A stretch of DNA of 64,000 nt, taken from positions 1 through 64,000 of the forward strand of contig JAAVTG010000003.1 in assembly GCA_011947345.1 (NCBI GenBank). The letters run 5' to 3'. The notes below the pieces were generated by a model, which was not told the origin of the DNA, did no database searches, and worked only from the letters and a program-made list of their open reading frames with translations. Each line of letters begins with the position of its first letter. Positions within the stretch are counted from its first letter, which is position 1. A program made the translations under genes and the position numbers. Below, piece after piece: positions 1 to 10,435 of the stretch. The DNA is from Phytophthora quininea (taxonomy: Eukaryota > Oomycota > Peronosporomycetes > Peronosporales > Peronosporaceae).

Positions 1-1
1 A

Positions 2-3000
2 GCACAGGGACAACTGCGTCGCGATCGAGCTCCAAGGTGGGGAAAAGAAGAAAAAAAAACCTTCCGTCCAGGTTTTGGACGGCAGTTGTCGGATGAATCG
101 GCTGCAGCGTTGCAGCGTGGAGACCTGAACGAAGACGATCTGATCCAACAGCAGCGGGAAGGACGCGCGCCATCAATATCGGAGCGATCGGACAGCTCGC
201 GCACTGCGACGAACCCAACTGATTTGGCACATTTATTGCCGCCTGTGAAGTCGGGCTCAGTTTTGCAAGGCCTTACGGTTCACAAGGCGATTCGTCTTCT
301 GGCGGTAGTGTACTGGCTGGGCTTACGGTGCACACGTCGACTACGCCGTCACCAGCTAAGCCAACAATATTGGGATCCTCTACATCTGAATCAAGTGGTA
401 ATGGCGTCCTCGCTGGGCTGAATGTTAGACAAACACCTAGCTCTGCTGTCTCTGTTGAGAGTGTGCATAAGACCCCGCAAGAAGCACCCGTCGAAGAGTC
501 TGAGTTTGAAGTGTACGAAGAGCCAACTCCTGCTGAACCCGCAGCCCCTCCTACTCCAGAAGACCGGCTGTTTAACACGCTCCGTGATTTCCACGCGAGT
601 GCTGTAAGCTTCAGAGCGAACACGATCAAGCAAAATGACGAGGAAAATCGGCTTCTTGAGCGCAAGTCCCAGCTTGCAACCCAACTGACGCAGTACGAAA
701 TGGACTTGCGCGACGTTGAGGCGCAACAGCATCACGCTTGCGAAGTGGAAGATTTCGAAAAGGCCGATGCCTTGAACGCCACGATCAACAGCGTGCGTCA
801 TTGCATTACGTTAACCGAAAGCGATGTACGCAAAGTAGACAGCGAACTGGTAGCTTTCGTAAAGGCCAAGGAGAAAGCGTTTGCGAATCAACTAAAAAGT
901 ACCCGCGGGACCTTACGGGAGCTCGAGAAGTTTCGAGAGGACCAGGAGACGGAGCGGACAAACGTTCGCCAAGAATTTAAGAAGTACGAGGTGGACCAAA
1001 CTGAGCAGCTGCAGTTTGAGGCGGAACGGATTGACACTGAGATGCATCACGTATCAGTGAGCTTGGAGAATGTGATAGCTGAAAAATCTGAGATCGAGAC
1101 AACGATCGAGGAGCAGTGCAGCTCTGAGTTCGCTATTCAGGCGCAATTAATGGAGGAGAAGAAGGCTGTGGAGGAAGAAGTGCGTGAGCTAGAGCGCAAG
1201 CTGAAGCTAAAGCTGGAAAGAGTGCAGGAGATCCAATCTTCCATCGACACTGCTCAACGGGACATTGACACTGTTCGAAAGCGCTACTCTCGTCAATTGA
1301 AACGTATCGCTGATCGTGAAGAAGGCATTGAAAAACCAAAGCGGAAGTGGAGGCGGATGGAGAACATCTGCAGCACCAGAAACAAGAATTCCAGGACCAA
1401 CTACGTCAGTATGCCGACGATATCGCTGTCATTGGCAAGCGCATTGTCACTGTAAAGAAGGAGATGCGTGCGGCCTCGTTGCTGGCGAACGTGCTGGAGG
1501 TGCAGGAGACGCGTCGCGATCAGGCGCTCATTCGGAAGAAGCAGCAAACCGCGGAACTTAGTTCGCTGAACGACGCAGCTGCAGTTGCCGAGCAAAGCTT
1601 CACCATGCTAAGCAACCAGCACGAAGAGCTCGAAAAGTCGCTGTCCATCCACCGAAACGCGATTGCTTCGGCGGAAGCCATGATCCCGCGACTAGAGCAG
1701 GAGAAAAGGCTGCTGCTACTCAACGTAACTTTAAGGAGGCTGCACGTATCTCCAAAGACATTAAGGCTCTGGAGAAAGACCGTGGAACTGCCGAGGAAAT
1801 GGTCGAAGTGGTGGAGATGGAGCTGCAGGACTTGAAGGAACGAATTGACAAGCGACAGGTTGAGTTCGACGAGAAGAAGAAAGAGCTAAAGGAGATGGAA
1901 AAGCATCTCGAGTTGGCCACTCTGCAGGAGTTGTGGAAGGAAGCAAAGCATTTGCGGACTGCTTTGCGGCGCATTGAGAAGTGCAAGAGTGGGTGTTGCT
2001 GCCGACGACGGCATCGACTTCCGATCCTCAGCCATGCTCTTGGTCCAGGCTGAGTATGATGCCTGCATGCTACAAGTAGAAACGCTTGAAAAGAAATATG
2101 ATGTAGCTGATCCTGCAAAGGATGAGGAAGAGGAGGACGATGATGAGGAGGATGACGACTCCATTAACGGTGAGGAGCAGGGGAGAACGTTCATTCGCCA
2201 GTGACTGAGGGTAAGTCCACCGAGGCGGAAGGATCGGACGCCGACGTTGAGATCAGTGAGGATAGTAGCTCTGCGTTGGAAGCGATCTCAGCTCAGCTGT
2301 TGCAGTTAGAGTCACAGATTGAGAAGGCCACTGAGAATGAAGAGTACGAGTTGGCAGCTAAACTCGACGAGAAGATCGAAGACTTGAAGGACCGCAAGCA
2401 GACGATCGAAGCTTCGCTGTCTCAAGAGTCTAGCGCACAAGACGATGAGAACGACGATGCCTCGGAGGAGGATGGCGCTGAAGAAACGAATGCGTATTCT
2501 CCAGTCGAAGACGAAGAGGAGGTTGACTACGTTCACGAGGAAATGGTCAGTCCTGTGAGTGCTGTTCGTAGTCACGATGAACTCGTCCAATCCCTTGAAA
2601 CAGTACAGCTTCGAACAGTGATGCTGGAGAAGCAGATCGAGTTGGCGACTGAGAACGAGGACTACGATACGGCGGCGGCATATGACGAGGAGCTGCGGTC
2701 CTTGCGGGAAGAGGAGAAAGAAATCCAAAGGCAGTTAGAGTCCGGAAACGCTGATGCTCCTGTTAATGGGTCGAGTATGTTCGGAGGGCCGGAAGTGAAG
2801 CCTGAAGAGCCTGTTCAGCTGCCAGAAAAGAGTGGTAACAGCGACGACAGTGCTAACGAACTGACCAAAGAAGACACTGCGCAACCTTCGACTAGCCAAA
2901 CGTCACTGTTTGGTGGACTGCACATGAGCAACGGTCCTTCTGCGGCTTCTGAACGTCATGTGGACGTAGAGGCTACTGTTGAGGCCACTGTGGGGACAGA

Positions 3001-3786
3001 AGCAAAGGTTGAAATTGAGTCTCCCACATCGTATTCTGCGTCTGGCATGAAGGACTCATTCTTCGGCACTCCTCAAGTGGCAGACAACAGTGCCAGTATG
3101 ACGTCAGGGTCGCTTTTCGGCGGTCTGCAAATGAGTGACAGTTTCAGAACGTGTCTTCCCCAGAGAAAGAGTCCCAGAAGAAAGATGACAAGGAGGAATC
3201 TGAGGAGGTAGTTGCTGCTGAGAATGAGACCATCGTTGTCGACGCTTGCAGCATGTTTGGCGGGTTACAGTTGAGCTCGAGCTCTGTCGGAGAAGCGGCT
3301 GCTGCTCCCGTCTCGACTGATGTACCTGTGGACATGTTTGGCGGCTTGCAACTCAGTGGCAGTGGCGTCAATGACGCACCCGTTGCGGCACCCTCACAAG
3401 AGTCATCGACGGATATGTTTGGTGGCTTGCAGCTCAGTAGTAGCGCCGTCAAAGATGCTTCCGTAGCACCAACATCAATGGACTCAAGCGTAGACATGTT
3501 TGGGGGTTTACAATTGAGCAATAGTGCAGTTGCAGCGGCAGATGCCGAGGCTGAAGACGCCGCTGATTTGATGCTCTCTTCAACGAAGAGTGCTGGCGAT
3601 ACGCGAATGTCGATCCAAGAGCTCGCGGAGCACAGCGAGAATGGCTTATCCATGGTTTCATTCCACTCGGACGCACCCACTGCAACGTCTGCTACGATGC
3701 TCAGTGAGACGACCAGCACAGAAACAACGATGGCGACGACGTCAACAACAGTTGTCACGAAGCTCTCTGACGAGGAAGACGCATAA
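2..3786 (+). CDS. Long coiled-coil protein with UVR-like and FGGL repeats (5' partial)
   Basis: One gene read across about seven frame segments whose joins lie at short homopolymers (about 285, 1330, 1727, 1990, 2193 and 3147). The frame is open to the left window edge, and a ttttggacggcag just before base 86 could be a 3' splice site, so the true start is probably outside. From about 590 to 2000 the protein is a charged heptad coiled coil. At about 2290-2400 and 2590-2740 there are two UVR-like helical hairpins (LESQIEKATENEEYELAAK type). The C-terminal third is acidic and carries eight copies of a [SD]-[MLF]-FGG-L-x-[ML]-S motif between about 2770 and 3520. No enzymatic domain is visible. 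It is probably a cytoplasmic scaffold or trafficking protein, but the function is unknown. Real multi-exon structure cannot be wholly excluded, although no GT-AG introns fit the joins. Confidence 0.7.
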
Positions 3787-3953
3787 GCTGAAGAGGAAGC
3801 AGCGCAATCGTAGACGTGTTTTGTTGTGTGCACGTTGCTGTGGACTTGTAACCATTGAAATGAAAGGAGGGGGTGTACATCACATGGCGATCAACAACGT
3901 GTCAAGTAACTTGCTCATAGCTCTTCGTGATGCATTCGTGTATAGCAGCTGAT

Positions 3954-5475
3954 CTACAGGAGTTTGCGCTGCTCTTGCTGTTCCCCATGGACCAAAACCG
4001 AAGGCGAGGCAGGTGTAACAATTCCAAAAGTTCCTCCAGGTGGCGGTGTGCCCAATTCAAGTTGGATGGCAGCAGCCAGAGGTGTGTAGACCGAAGCTGG
4101 AGGCTTGCGAAGGAATTGCTGGCAAAGCACCCCACTGCCGAGTGCGATAACGTTGAGCGTCATGCTCAGCGACGACTTGGTTAACTCATTGAGCATCACG
4201 AACGAGCCGATGCAGAATGGGATCGCCATCGCCACGAGCAGTCCGTGATCCGGGAGGTTGACCTTGTAAGGCCGCACCAACGTGGGCATCGTGAACCGCA
4301 GTCGCACGATGGCACAGAGCTCTGTAACACACGCCAGCGAGGACAGAAAATTGTCCACGCCCAGAATGACGTTGAAATCGAATAGCGCCATGAACATGAT
4401 GATGCCGTACGACAGCAGGATGGCTCGACGCGGGACTCCGTTCGAAGCTGTACGCCTAACGGAAGGAGAACAAGTTGATCAGACCCAGTTCAAAAGCACA
4501 AGGTGCAGCAGCGGCGAACGTACTTGATAAAATAGTTGGGTGCAAGCCCGAGATCCGCCATCCCCGCCAGCAGGAACCCGTTCTTGGTCATCTTGGCGAT
4601 GTAGACTCCTAAATTCCCCAGCAGAGCGCAGCCCAGAAACCACGTGCGCAGCACGGGGCCTGAAATCTGCTCGGCGATCATCGGATAGTAGCCGTCCGCC
4701 CAGAGATAATACGCTGGTTTGTTCACTCCGGACGCCGCAAGGAACGGCACCGAGTACGTGAGCGCCACGAGCCCCACGGTGAGCATCATTGCTCTGGGAT
4801 ACGTTTCTCGAGGCGAGTCGATCTCGCTGGCGTAGGCTCCTGCCGCATCAAAGCCGCTGTAGCTCCAGTACAGCACGCTGACCAGTTGACTCCACCGCGG
4901 GTTAGCACTGACGACGAACCAGTTTGCCGGGTCGATCTGTGGCGCGCTCACCACGACCAACACGACGAACGGAGCGACCATGGCGATGCCGAGTATCAGT
5001 AGGAAACGCCCCACCGCGTCGATACTGAAGATGGTCGGCAGCATGAAGGTTGTGGCCACCGTCACGCGAACGAGATACATCCACGTCGGCACCATGAACG
5101 ATCGTAAGGCCGGGGCCGGGTGCGCTTCCGGGCCGGCGACGACCGCGTAGACGGCGTCTACGATGAGGCACGGGTAGATGGCGTTGTCGATGACCCCGGC
5201 CACCCAGGACCAGTAGCCGACCTGGAAGCCCATGCGCCGGCCGAACGCCTTCCCCACCCACGTGCAGAAGCTCGAGTCGGTCGGGAACGCCGAGAAGAGC
5301 TCGGCGAACGACAATGCCAGCGGCAGACACCAGACGAACGGGAACACGAGCGTCGCCGCGATGCCCACGAGCGGCCCGCACGCCGCCACGATGGGCTCCG
5401 ACCCCACGGCCCGCCGCTCACGTTAAAGTACGTGATGAGCGCCAGACTCACCACGCCCAGCTTCTTGCGCGTCAT
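3954..5475 (-). CDS. APC-superfamily amino acid/polyamine permease (LAT/PUT-like), 2 exons
   Basis: Hydrophobic transporter of about 484 residues with roughly twelve predicted membrane segments. The N-terminal YFNVSGGPWG-type signature, the FAELFSAFP segment and GVIDNAIYP resemble the LAT/PUT branch of the APC superfamily (plant polyamine and amino acid proton symporters), so plasma-membrane uptake of polyamines or amino acids is inferred. Exon 1 is 4524-5475. A 68 bp GT-AG intron at 4456-4523 is followed by exon 2 at 3954-4455. Start chosen: ATG at 5475 (MTRKK); an in-frame upstream ATG at 5568 is possible. One G appears missing in the G-run at 5402-5405, which otherwise breaks the frame directly after the GGPWG motif. 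It is transcribed divergently from HSP60. Substrate is not determined by sequence. Confidence 0.85.
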
Positions 5476-5807
5476 CGACGTCGTCGAAAAGCCCAAGTGG
5501 CGAACGTCGCTGCGATCTGGAAGGACACACATAGAGTAACGGATGACTCGCTGGAACCACAAGGCCATACGGAAATGAACAGCTCCATCGATTTAAAGCG
5601 CGACAGCTCTTCTTGACAAGCAAGATTGCGCACGTGTAGCAGCAGCGTTGCGGTGTTACTCTGCCGAATCGGCAGCACTTGTTTAACTGACGATTCATCG
5701 ACTTGTAGCAACAGCTCATTTTCACAGAACATTTCTCCGGGCACAGCACGGCCTTGCCATCTCAACACTGGGATTGCTGTGCGCTGGACCACCTTGAAGA
5801 CCTTGTC

Positions 5808-5859
5808 CAACAAGGGCTGGTGCAACAAGGGCTAGTGCAACAAGGGCTAGTGCAACAAG
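5808..5859. repeat. 15-bp tandem repeat, 3.5 copies
   Basis: The unit caacaagggctagtg is repeated head to tail, the first copy with one G for A change. It lies in the divergent intergenic region between the permease and HSP60 (5476-6171), which contains no gene. Confidence 0.85.
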
Positions 5860-5899
5860 CTTCTAGAACAATCCAGCCCGTTTAATACTATTTTTGGTC

Positions 5900-6076
5900 G
5901 ACAACGGTAAGCTAACCGCGACCCGGCTCGCGAAGAGCACGGGTTTCCGCTTCGCGAGCCGCCTTCTTCGCGAGCCGGGGCCCACACAATGCAACAGCGC
6001 GGCCCGCCAAGAGCACGGGTTTCCGACACGAAGAGGGCGGCTCGCGAAGAAGGCGGCAGACGGTAAGCTAACCGCG
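5900..6076. repeat. Imperfect direct and inverted repeats in the HSP60 promoter
   Basis: GGTAAGCTAACCGCGA occurs twice (about 5907 and 6062) and AAGAGCACGGGTTTCCG twice (about 5933 and 6008). Between them GCTTCGCGAGCCGCCTTCTTCGCG is mirrored by GGCGGCTCGCGAAGAAGGCGG, giving a strong potential hairpin. It sits directly upstream of the HSP60 start. It may be a decayed small element or a regulatory palindrome; the sequence does not decide. Confidence 0.7.
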
Positions 6077-6171
6077 AGGTGTGCCACACCAAAAAAATAG
6101 TTTTTATCTTCCCGTCAACGCTAGCCGATCATTTGCGAATCCGCCCGATCTCTCTCAAGACCATCGCCAGC

Positions 6172-7886
6172 ATGAACCCGTCGCTCGCTGTCGCCGCCAA
6201 GAAGGCCGCGCGTGTCAGCGGCCGCCGCTTCTTCTCCTCGGGCAAGGACATCCGCTTCGGCGTGGAGGGCCGCGCCGCCATGCTTAAGGGCGCCGACCAG
6301 TTGGCCAACGCCGTGCAAGTGACCATGGGCCCTAAGGGCCGCAACGTGGTCATCGACCAGTCGTACGGCGCCCCCAAGATCACCAAGGACGGCGTGACGG
6401 TCGCGCGCTCCGTGGACTTCGCCGACAAGTTCGAGAACATGGGCGCGCAGCTGGTGCGCTCCGTGGCCAGCAGCACCAACGACGCGGCCGGCGACGGCAC
6501 CACGTCGGCCACGGTGCTGACCCGTGCCATCTTCAGCGAAGGCTGCAAGTCGGTGGCCGCCGGCATGAACCCCACGGACCTGCGTCGCGGCATCCAGATG
6601 GCCGTGGACCACGTTGTGGACGGTCTGCAGAAGCTGTCGATGGACGTGGCCGACAAGGAGAAGGTGGCGCAGGTGGCCACGATCTCGGCCAACTCGGAGA
6701 CGGAGATCGGCAACCTCATCAGTGACGCTATGGAGCGCGTCGGCAAGGAAGGCGTGATCACCGTGCAGGACGGCAAGACGCTCTACAACGAGCTGGAGGT
6801 CGTGGAAGGCATGAAGTTCGACCGCGGCTTCATCTCGCCCTACTTTGTCACGGACAACAAGACCCAGAGCTGCGAGATGGAGAACCCCTACATCCTGCTG
6901 GTGGAGAAGAAGGTCTCGAGCCTGCAGAGCATCATCCCCATGCTGGAGACGGTCGTCAAGCAGCAGCGCCCGCTGCTGATCATCGCCGAGGACGTCGAGA
7001 GCGAGGCTCTTGCGGCTCTTGTGATCAACAAGATCCGCGGCGGCGTCAAGGTGTGCGCAGTGAAGGCCCCGGCTTCGGTGACAACCGCAAGGCCAGTCTG
7101 CAGGATATGGCTGTGCTTACCGGCGCCACCGTCATCTCGGAGGACCTGGGCCACCGTCTTGAGACCGCTACCCCGGAGATGCTCGGTAGCGCCAAGAAGG
7201 TGACGGTCACCAAGGACGACACTCTGCTGCTGGACGGCGCAGGTGTTGCCGAGGCCGTGGAGGAGCGTAGCAACCTGCTGCGTTCGTCCATTGAGGCCAC
7301 CACCTCGGACTACGAGAAGGAGAAGCTGCAGGAGCGTCTGGCCAAGCTGAGCGGCGGCGTGGCCGTGATTAAGGTCGGTGGCGCCAGCGAGGTCGAGGTC
7401 GGCGAGAAGAAGGACCGCGTCGTGGATGCCCTGAACGCCACCCGCGCTGCCGTTGCCGAGGGCATCGTGCCCGGCGGAGGTGCCGCTCTGCTGTGGGCCT
7501 CGCGCTCTCTGAGCGGTCTGTACGACGCGTGCGCCAACCTGGACCAGAAGGTTGGCGTGGAGATCGTGGAGCGCGCTTGCCGTGCCCCCGCCACGCAGAT
7601 TGCCAAGAACGCCGGCCACGAGGGCGCCGTCGTCGTGGGCAAGCTGCTCGAGAACGACTCGCCCCAGTTCGGCTTCAACGCCCAGACCGGCGAGTACGTG
7701 AACCTGGTGGACGCCGGTATCATCGACCCGACCAAGGTCGTGCGCACGGGCCTCGTGGACGCGTCCAGCGTGGCGTCGCTCATGATGACGGCCGAGGCGC
7801 TGATCGCTGACCACCCGGAAGAGCCTGGCTCGGCCCCGGCGATGCCTCCCATGGGCGGAATGGGCGGCATGGGCGGCATGATGTAA
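6172..7886 (+). CDS. HSP60: Mitochondrial chaperonin HSP60 (GroEL-type, group I)
   Basis: Group I chaperonin, an ATP-driven folding chamber of the mitochondrial matrix. About 571 residues after correction. The N-terminus (about 25 residues, rich in Ala, Arg and Ser, ending [13 protein letters not shown]) is a mitochondrial targeting peptide. The nucleotide-binding loops GPKGRNV and [10 protein letters not shown], the hinge region, [11 protein letters not shown] and the C-terminal [10 protein letters not shown] tail are all present. The ATG at 6172 gives the targeting peptide; an upstream in-frame ATG at 6079 adds residues of no recognised type. The reading frame breaks at the C/G run near 7070, inside the conserved [12 protein letters not shown] segment, where a single G is missing; a break there in an essential gene points to a sequence error. 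No intron is visible. Confidence 0.97.
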
Positions 7887-8208
7887 GTCTTCCGCTGTGA
7901 AGCTGTGGCGACTGAATGAAGGCACCGAGCAGCTTTGGCTGCGCGACTTTGTTTTGGCGGCGTGTCCAGAGCTTTCGGCGCAAATAGATGATTATTAGTT
8001 TGCTCTACCAACGAGTCCTCCTCCATTGCCTCCATTGCTTCCTCACTCAAATCCACAGCCAGAGCCATGAGCCATGTGCGTGTTGATGCTTGTCATCCAG
8101 CAGAAATCAGGGCAGAGGCATCATCAACATGGCTCCCTGATACCCCAAATTACTGGTCATTCTCTCTTCTGCGCAGTTCAGCTCAAGTGTTTAGGCCCCC
8201 ACCCAGAC

Positions 8209-10233
8209 ATGACGATGGCTGACGACGCCGCCAACGCGTCGGGTGTCCGCCAGCGCAAGCCGCACAGCTCCGACAACGACGGGCCGTCCTCCTCCAAGAT
8301 CGCCAAGGACGCGCTGGCCAAGACGCTGGAAGCTGCCCAGCACAAGGAATTCGAAGCCAAGAAAACGTTCCAGCAGGCCGCACGGTCTCTGGGTCGGACC
8401 CAGAGCTGGCACCAACGCGCCGCCGAACATGTGGCCAAGAAACGCATCTACTCCATCCTGGCCGGCGTCGTCATCGGCGTCGTAGCCGTCATCAGCATCC
8501 AGAGCTTCTACCTGGACAAGCCTCTGATCGGAGAGGACTCTTTGCTGCGAGTCCGGGAGATGTTCGACAACTTCAACTGGTCGGTTAATGTGAGGAAGAG
8601 CTGCTGTCTGCCTTCGACAACAGACCGGCGCTGCTTGGCGCGGCCGAGAAGCGTCCCGGTCTGGAGTTGTTCCAACAAGAAAACGTGACGGCGTACTCGC
8701 CTGTGGTTTTGATCCCAGGCTTCACGTCGACCGGTCTGGAGATCTGGAACGGCAGTGAATGCAGCAAGGCCTACTTCAGACAGAGGATGTGGGGCACCTC
8801 CCGCATGCTGCAGCAGTTCATGATGAACCAAAAGTGCTGGCTCGAGCACATGATGCTCAACCGGACGTCTGGCGTGGATCCGGACGGGATCAAGTTGAGA
8901 GCCGCGAAAGGACTGGAAGCTGCGGACTACCTTATCGGCGGCTTCTGGGTCTGGGGGAAGATGGTGGAGAACCTGGCGGAGATCGGATATGACAGCAACA
9001 ACCTCTACATGGCAGCGTACGACTGGAGATTGATGCCCTACTTGCTGGAGAAGCGCGACGGATACTTTACAAAGTTGAAATACACGATCGAGATGGCCAA
9101 ACAGTCGGCTGGAGGACGCAAAGTCATGCTGGTGACCCACTCGTACGCCACGCAAGTCATCTACTACTTCTTGAAGTGGGTCGAGAGCGAGAACGGCGGC
9201 AAAGGAGGAGACCAGTGGGTCGAGAACAATGTCGAGTCCTTTGTAAACATCGCTGGGCCTACGTTAGGTTGTGTCAAAACCATCAGCGCGCTCATGTCAG
9301 GCGAGATGAAGGACACGGCCGAACTCGGTGGACTGTCAAAGTTCTTAGGATACTTTTTCAGCGTCTCCGCTCGCACACAGCTCGCCCGTTCGTGGTCGAG
9401 TGTCTTCGCCATGATGCCTATCGGTGGTGACCGCATTTGGGGCAGCGTCGAGTCTGCTCCGGATGATGTGGCGGCGGCTTCCCCGCTAGAAATCGGCAAG
9501 AACGCTACCGTTGGGCCAAAGCTGGTGAGTGAACACGTCAAACGCTTCGGCTCGAATGGACAAATTGTGCGCTTTGCCAACAACTCGCACGCAAATGTCA
9601 CGGCGAGTGGGGCGCAGAAATTGCTGGGGAGCTAGACTCGCACTTCCACCAGTTCACTTCGTGGATGAGCACGGGTATCGCTGAGGATCCTTCTCAGTCC
9701 GAGTACGACCAGTTTAAATACTGGACGAACCCTCTCGAGTCTCCACTACCCAAGGCCCCGAGTTTGAAGATTTTCTGTTTCTACGGGTGGGCAAGCCCGT
9801 CGAGCGAGGATACACGTACGGAGTGAATCCGCCCGAAGAGGACAATGTGACGGTGAACGGTCAGCGTGTGGCGCCGTACGTGTTCAACACGGACGTCGAC
9901 GACCTGCCGTACGTCAAGGACGGCATCCGATACTCGGACGGCGACGGTACCGTGCCTCTGGTGTCTCTGGGTCTCATGTGTGCCAGCGGTTGGCGCTCTC
10001 AAAAGTACAATCCGGGCGGCGTAGATGTCCGCGTTCGTGAGTACCGACACAACCCCGTGTCGATGTTCATGGACGCTCGTGGAGGACCCGAGACGGCCGA
10101 CCACGTTGATATCATGGGCAACCACGGACTTATCCGCGACGTGCTTCTGGTAGCTGCTCGCAAGTACGACCAAGTGCCAGAAAACATTTCGTCCAACATT
10201 ATGGAGATCGCGGGCCGCGTCGGAGAGCTGTAG
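8209..10233 (+). CDS. Phospholipid:diacylglycerol acyltransferase (PDAT/LCAT family)
   Basis: PDATs move an acyl group from a phospholipid to diacylglycerol, making triacylglycerol in the ER. The protein is about 675 residues after correction: a polar N-terminal region, one membrane anchor at about residues 80-100 (IYSILAGVVIGVVAVISIQSFYL region), then a lumenal LCAT-type alpha/beta hydrolase. Visible family marks are PVVLIPGFTSTGLEIW, the nucleophile elbow VTHSYAT (Ser), DGDGTVPL (Asp) and the MGNHGLIRD region (His). The usual HSMG elbow is HSYA here. Start: ATG at 8209, with a second in-frame ATG two codons on. The frame breaks at about 8590, 9621 and 9786; each is repaired by one missing base, at least two of them in G-runs, so the gene is probably intact in the organism. 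Confidence 0.92.
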
Positions 10234-10435
10234 GTAGTTGTGTGACGCGTTATGTACGTCGTCTTTATTGACCTTCGTCGTGGTCTTGCAATCTCTCTAT
10301 CCGCTACTGTACAAGATAGCTGGATACAAAATGAAGTTTCGAGGCCTATGGGAAAGGTTTTCAACAATACTAGGACACCTTCATTCAGGGGCTTCTTGGA
10401 CTTGTTGGAAACGCGCAGATCGAAGTGAAGAAGCA

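Noticed and set aside
6121..6776. Long minus-strand frames opposite HSP60 (163 and 215 codons)
   Set aside because: Antisense shadows of a GC-rich, codon-biased gene; no domain.
6172..7886. Possible bacterial contamination because of GroEL similarity
   Set aside because: It has an N-terminal mitochondrial targeting peptide and sits between eukaryotic genes; mitochondrial HSP60 is expected.
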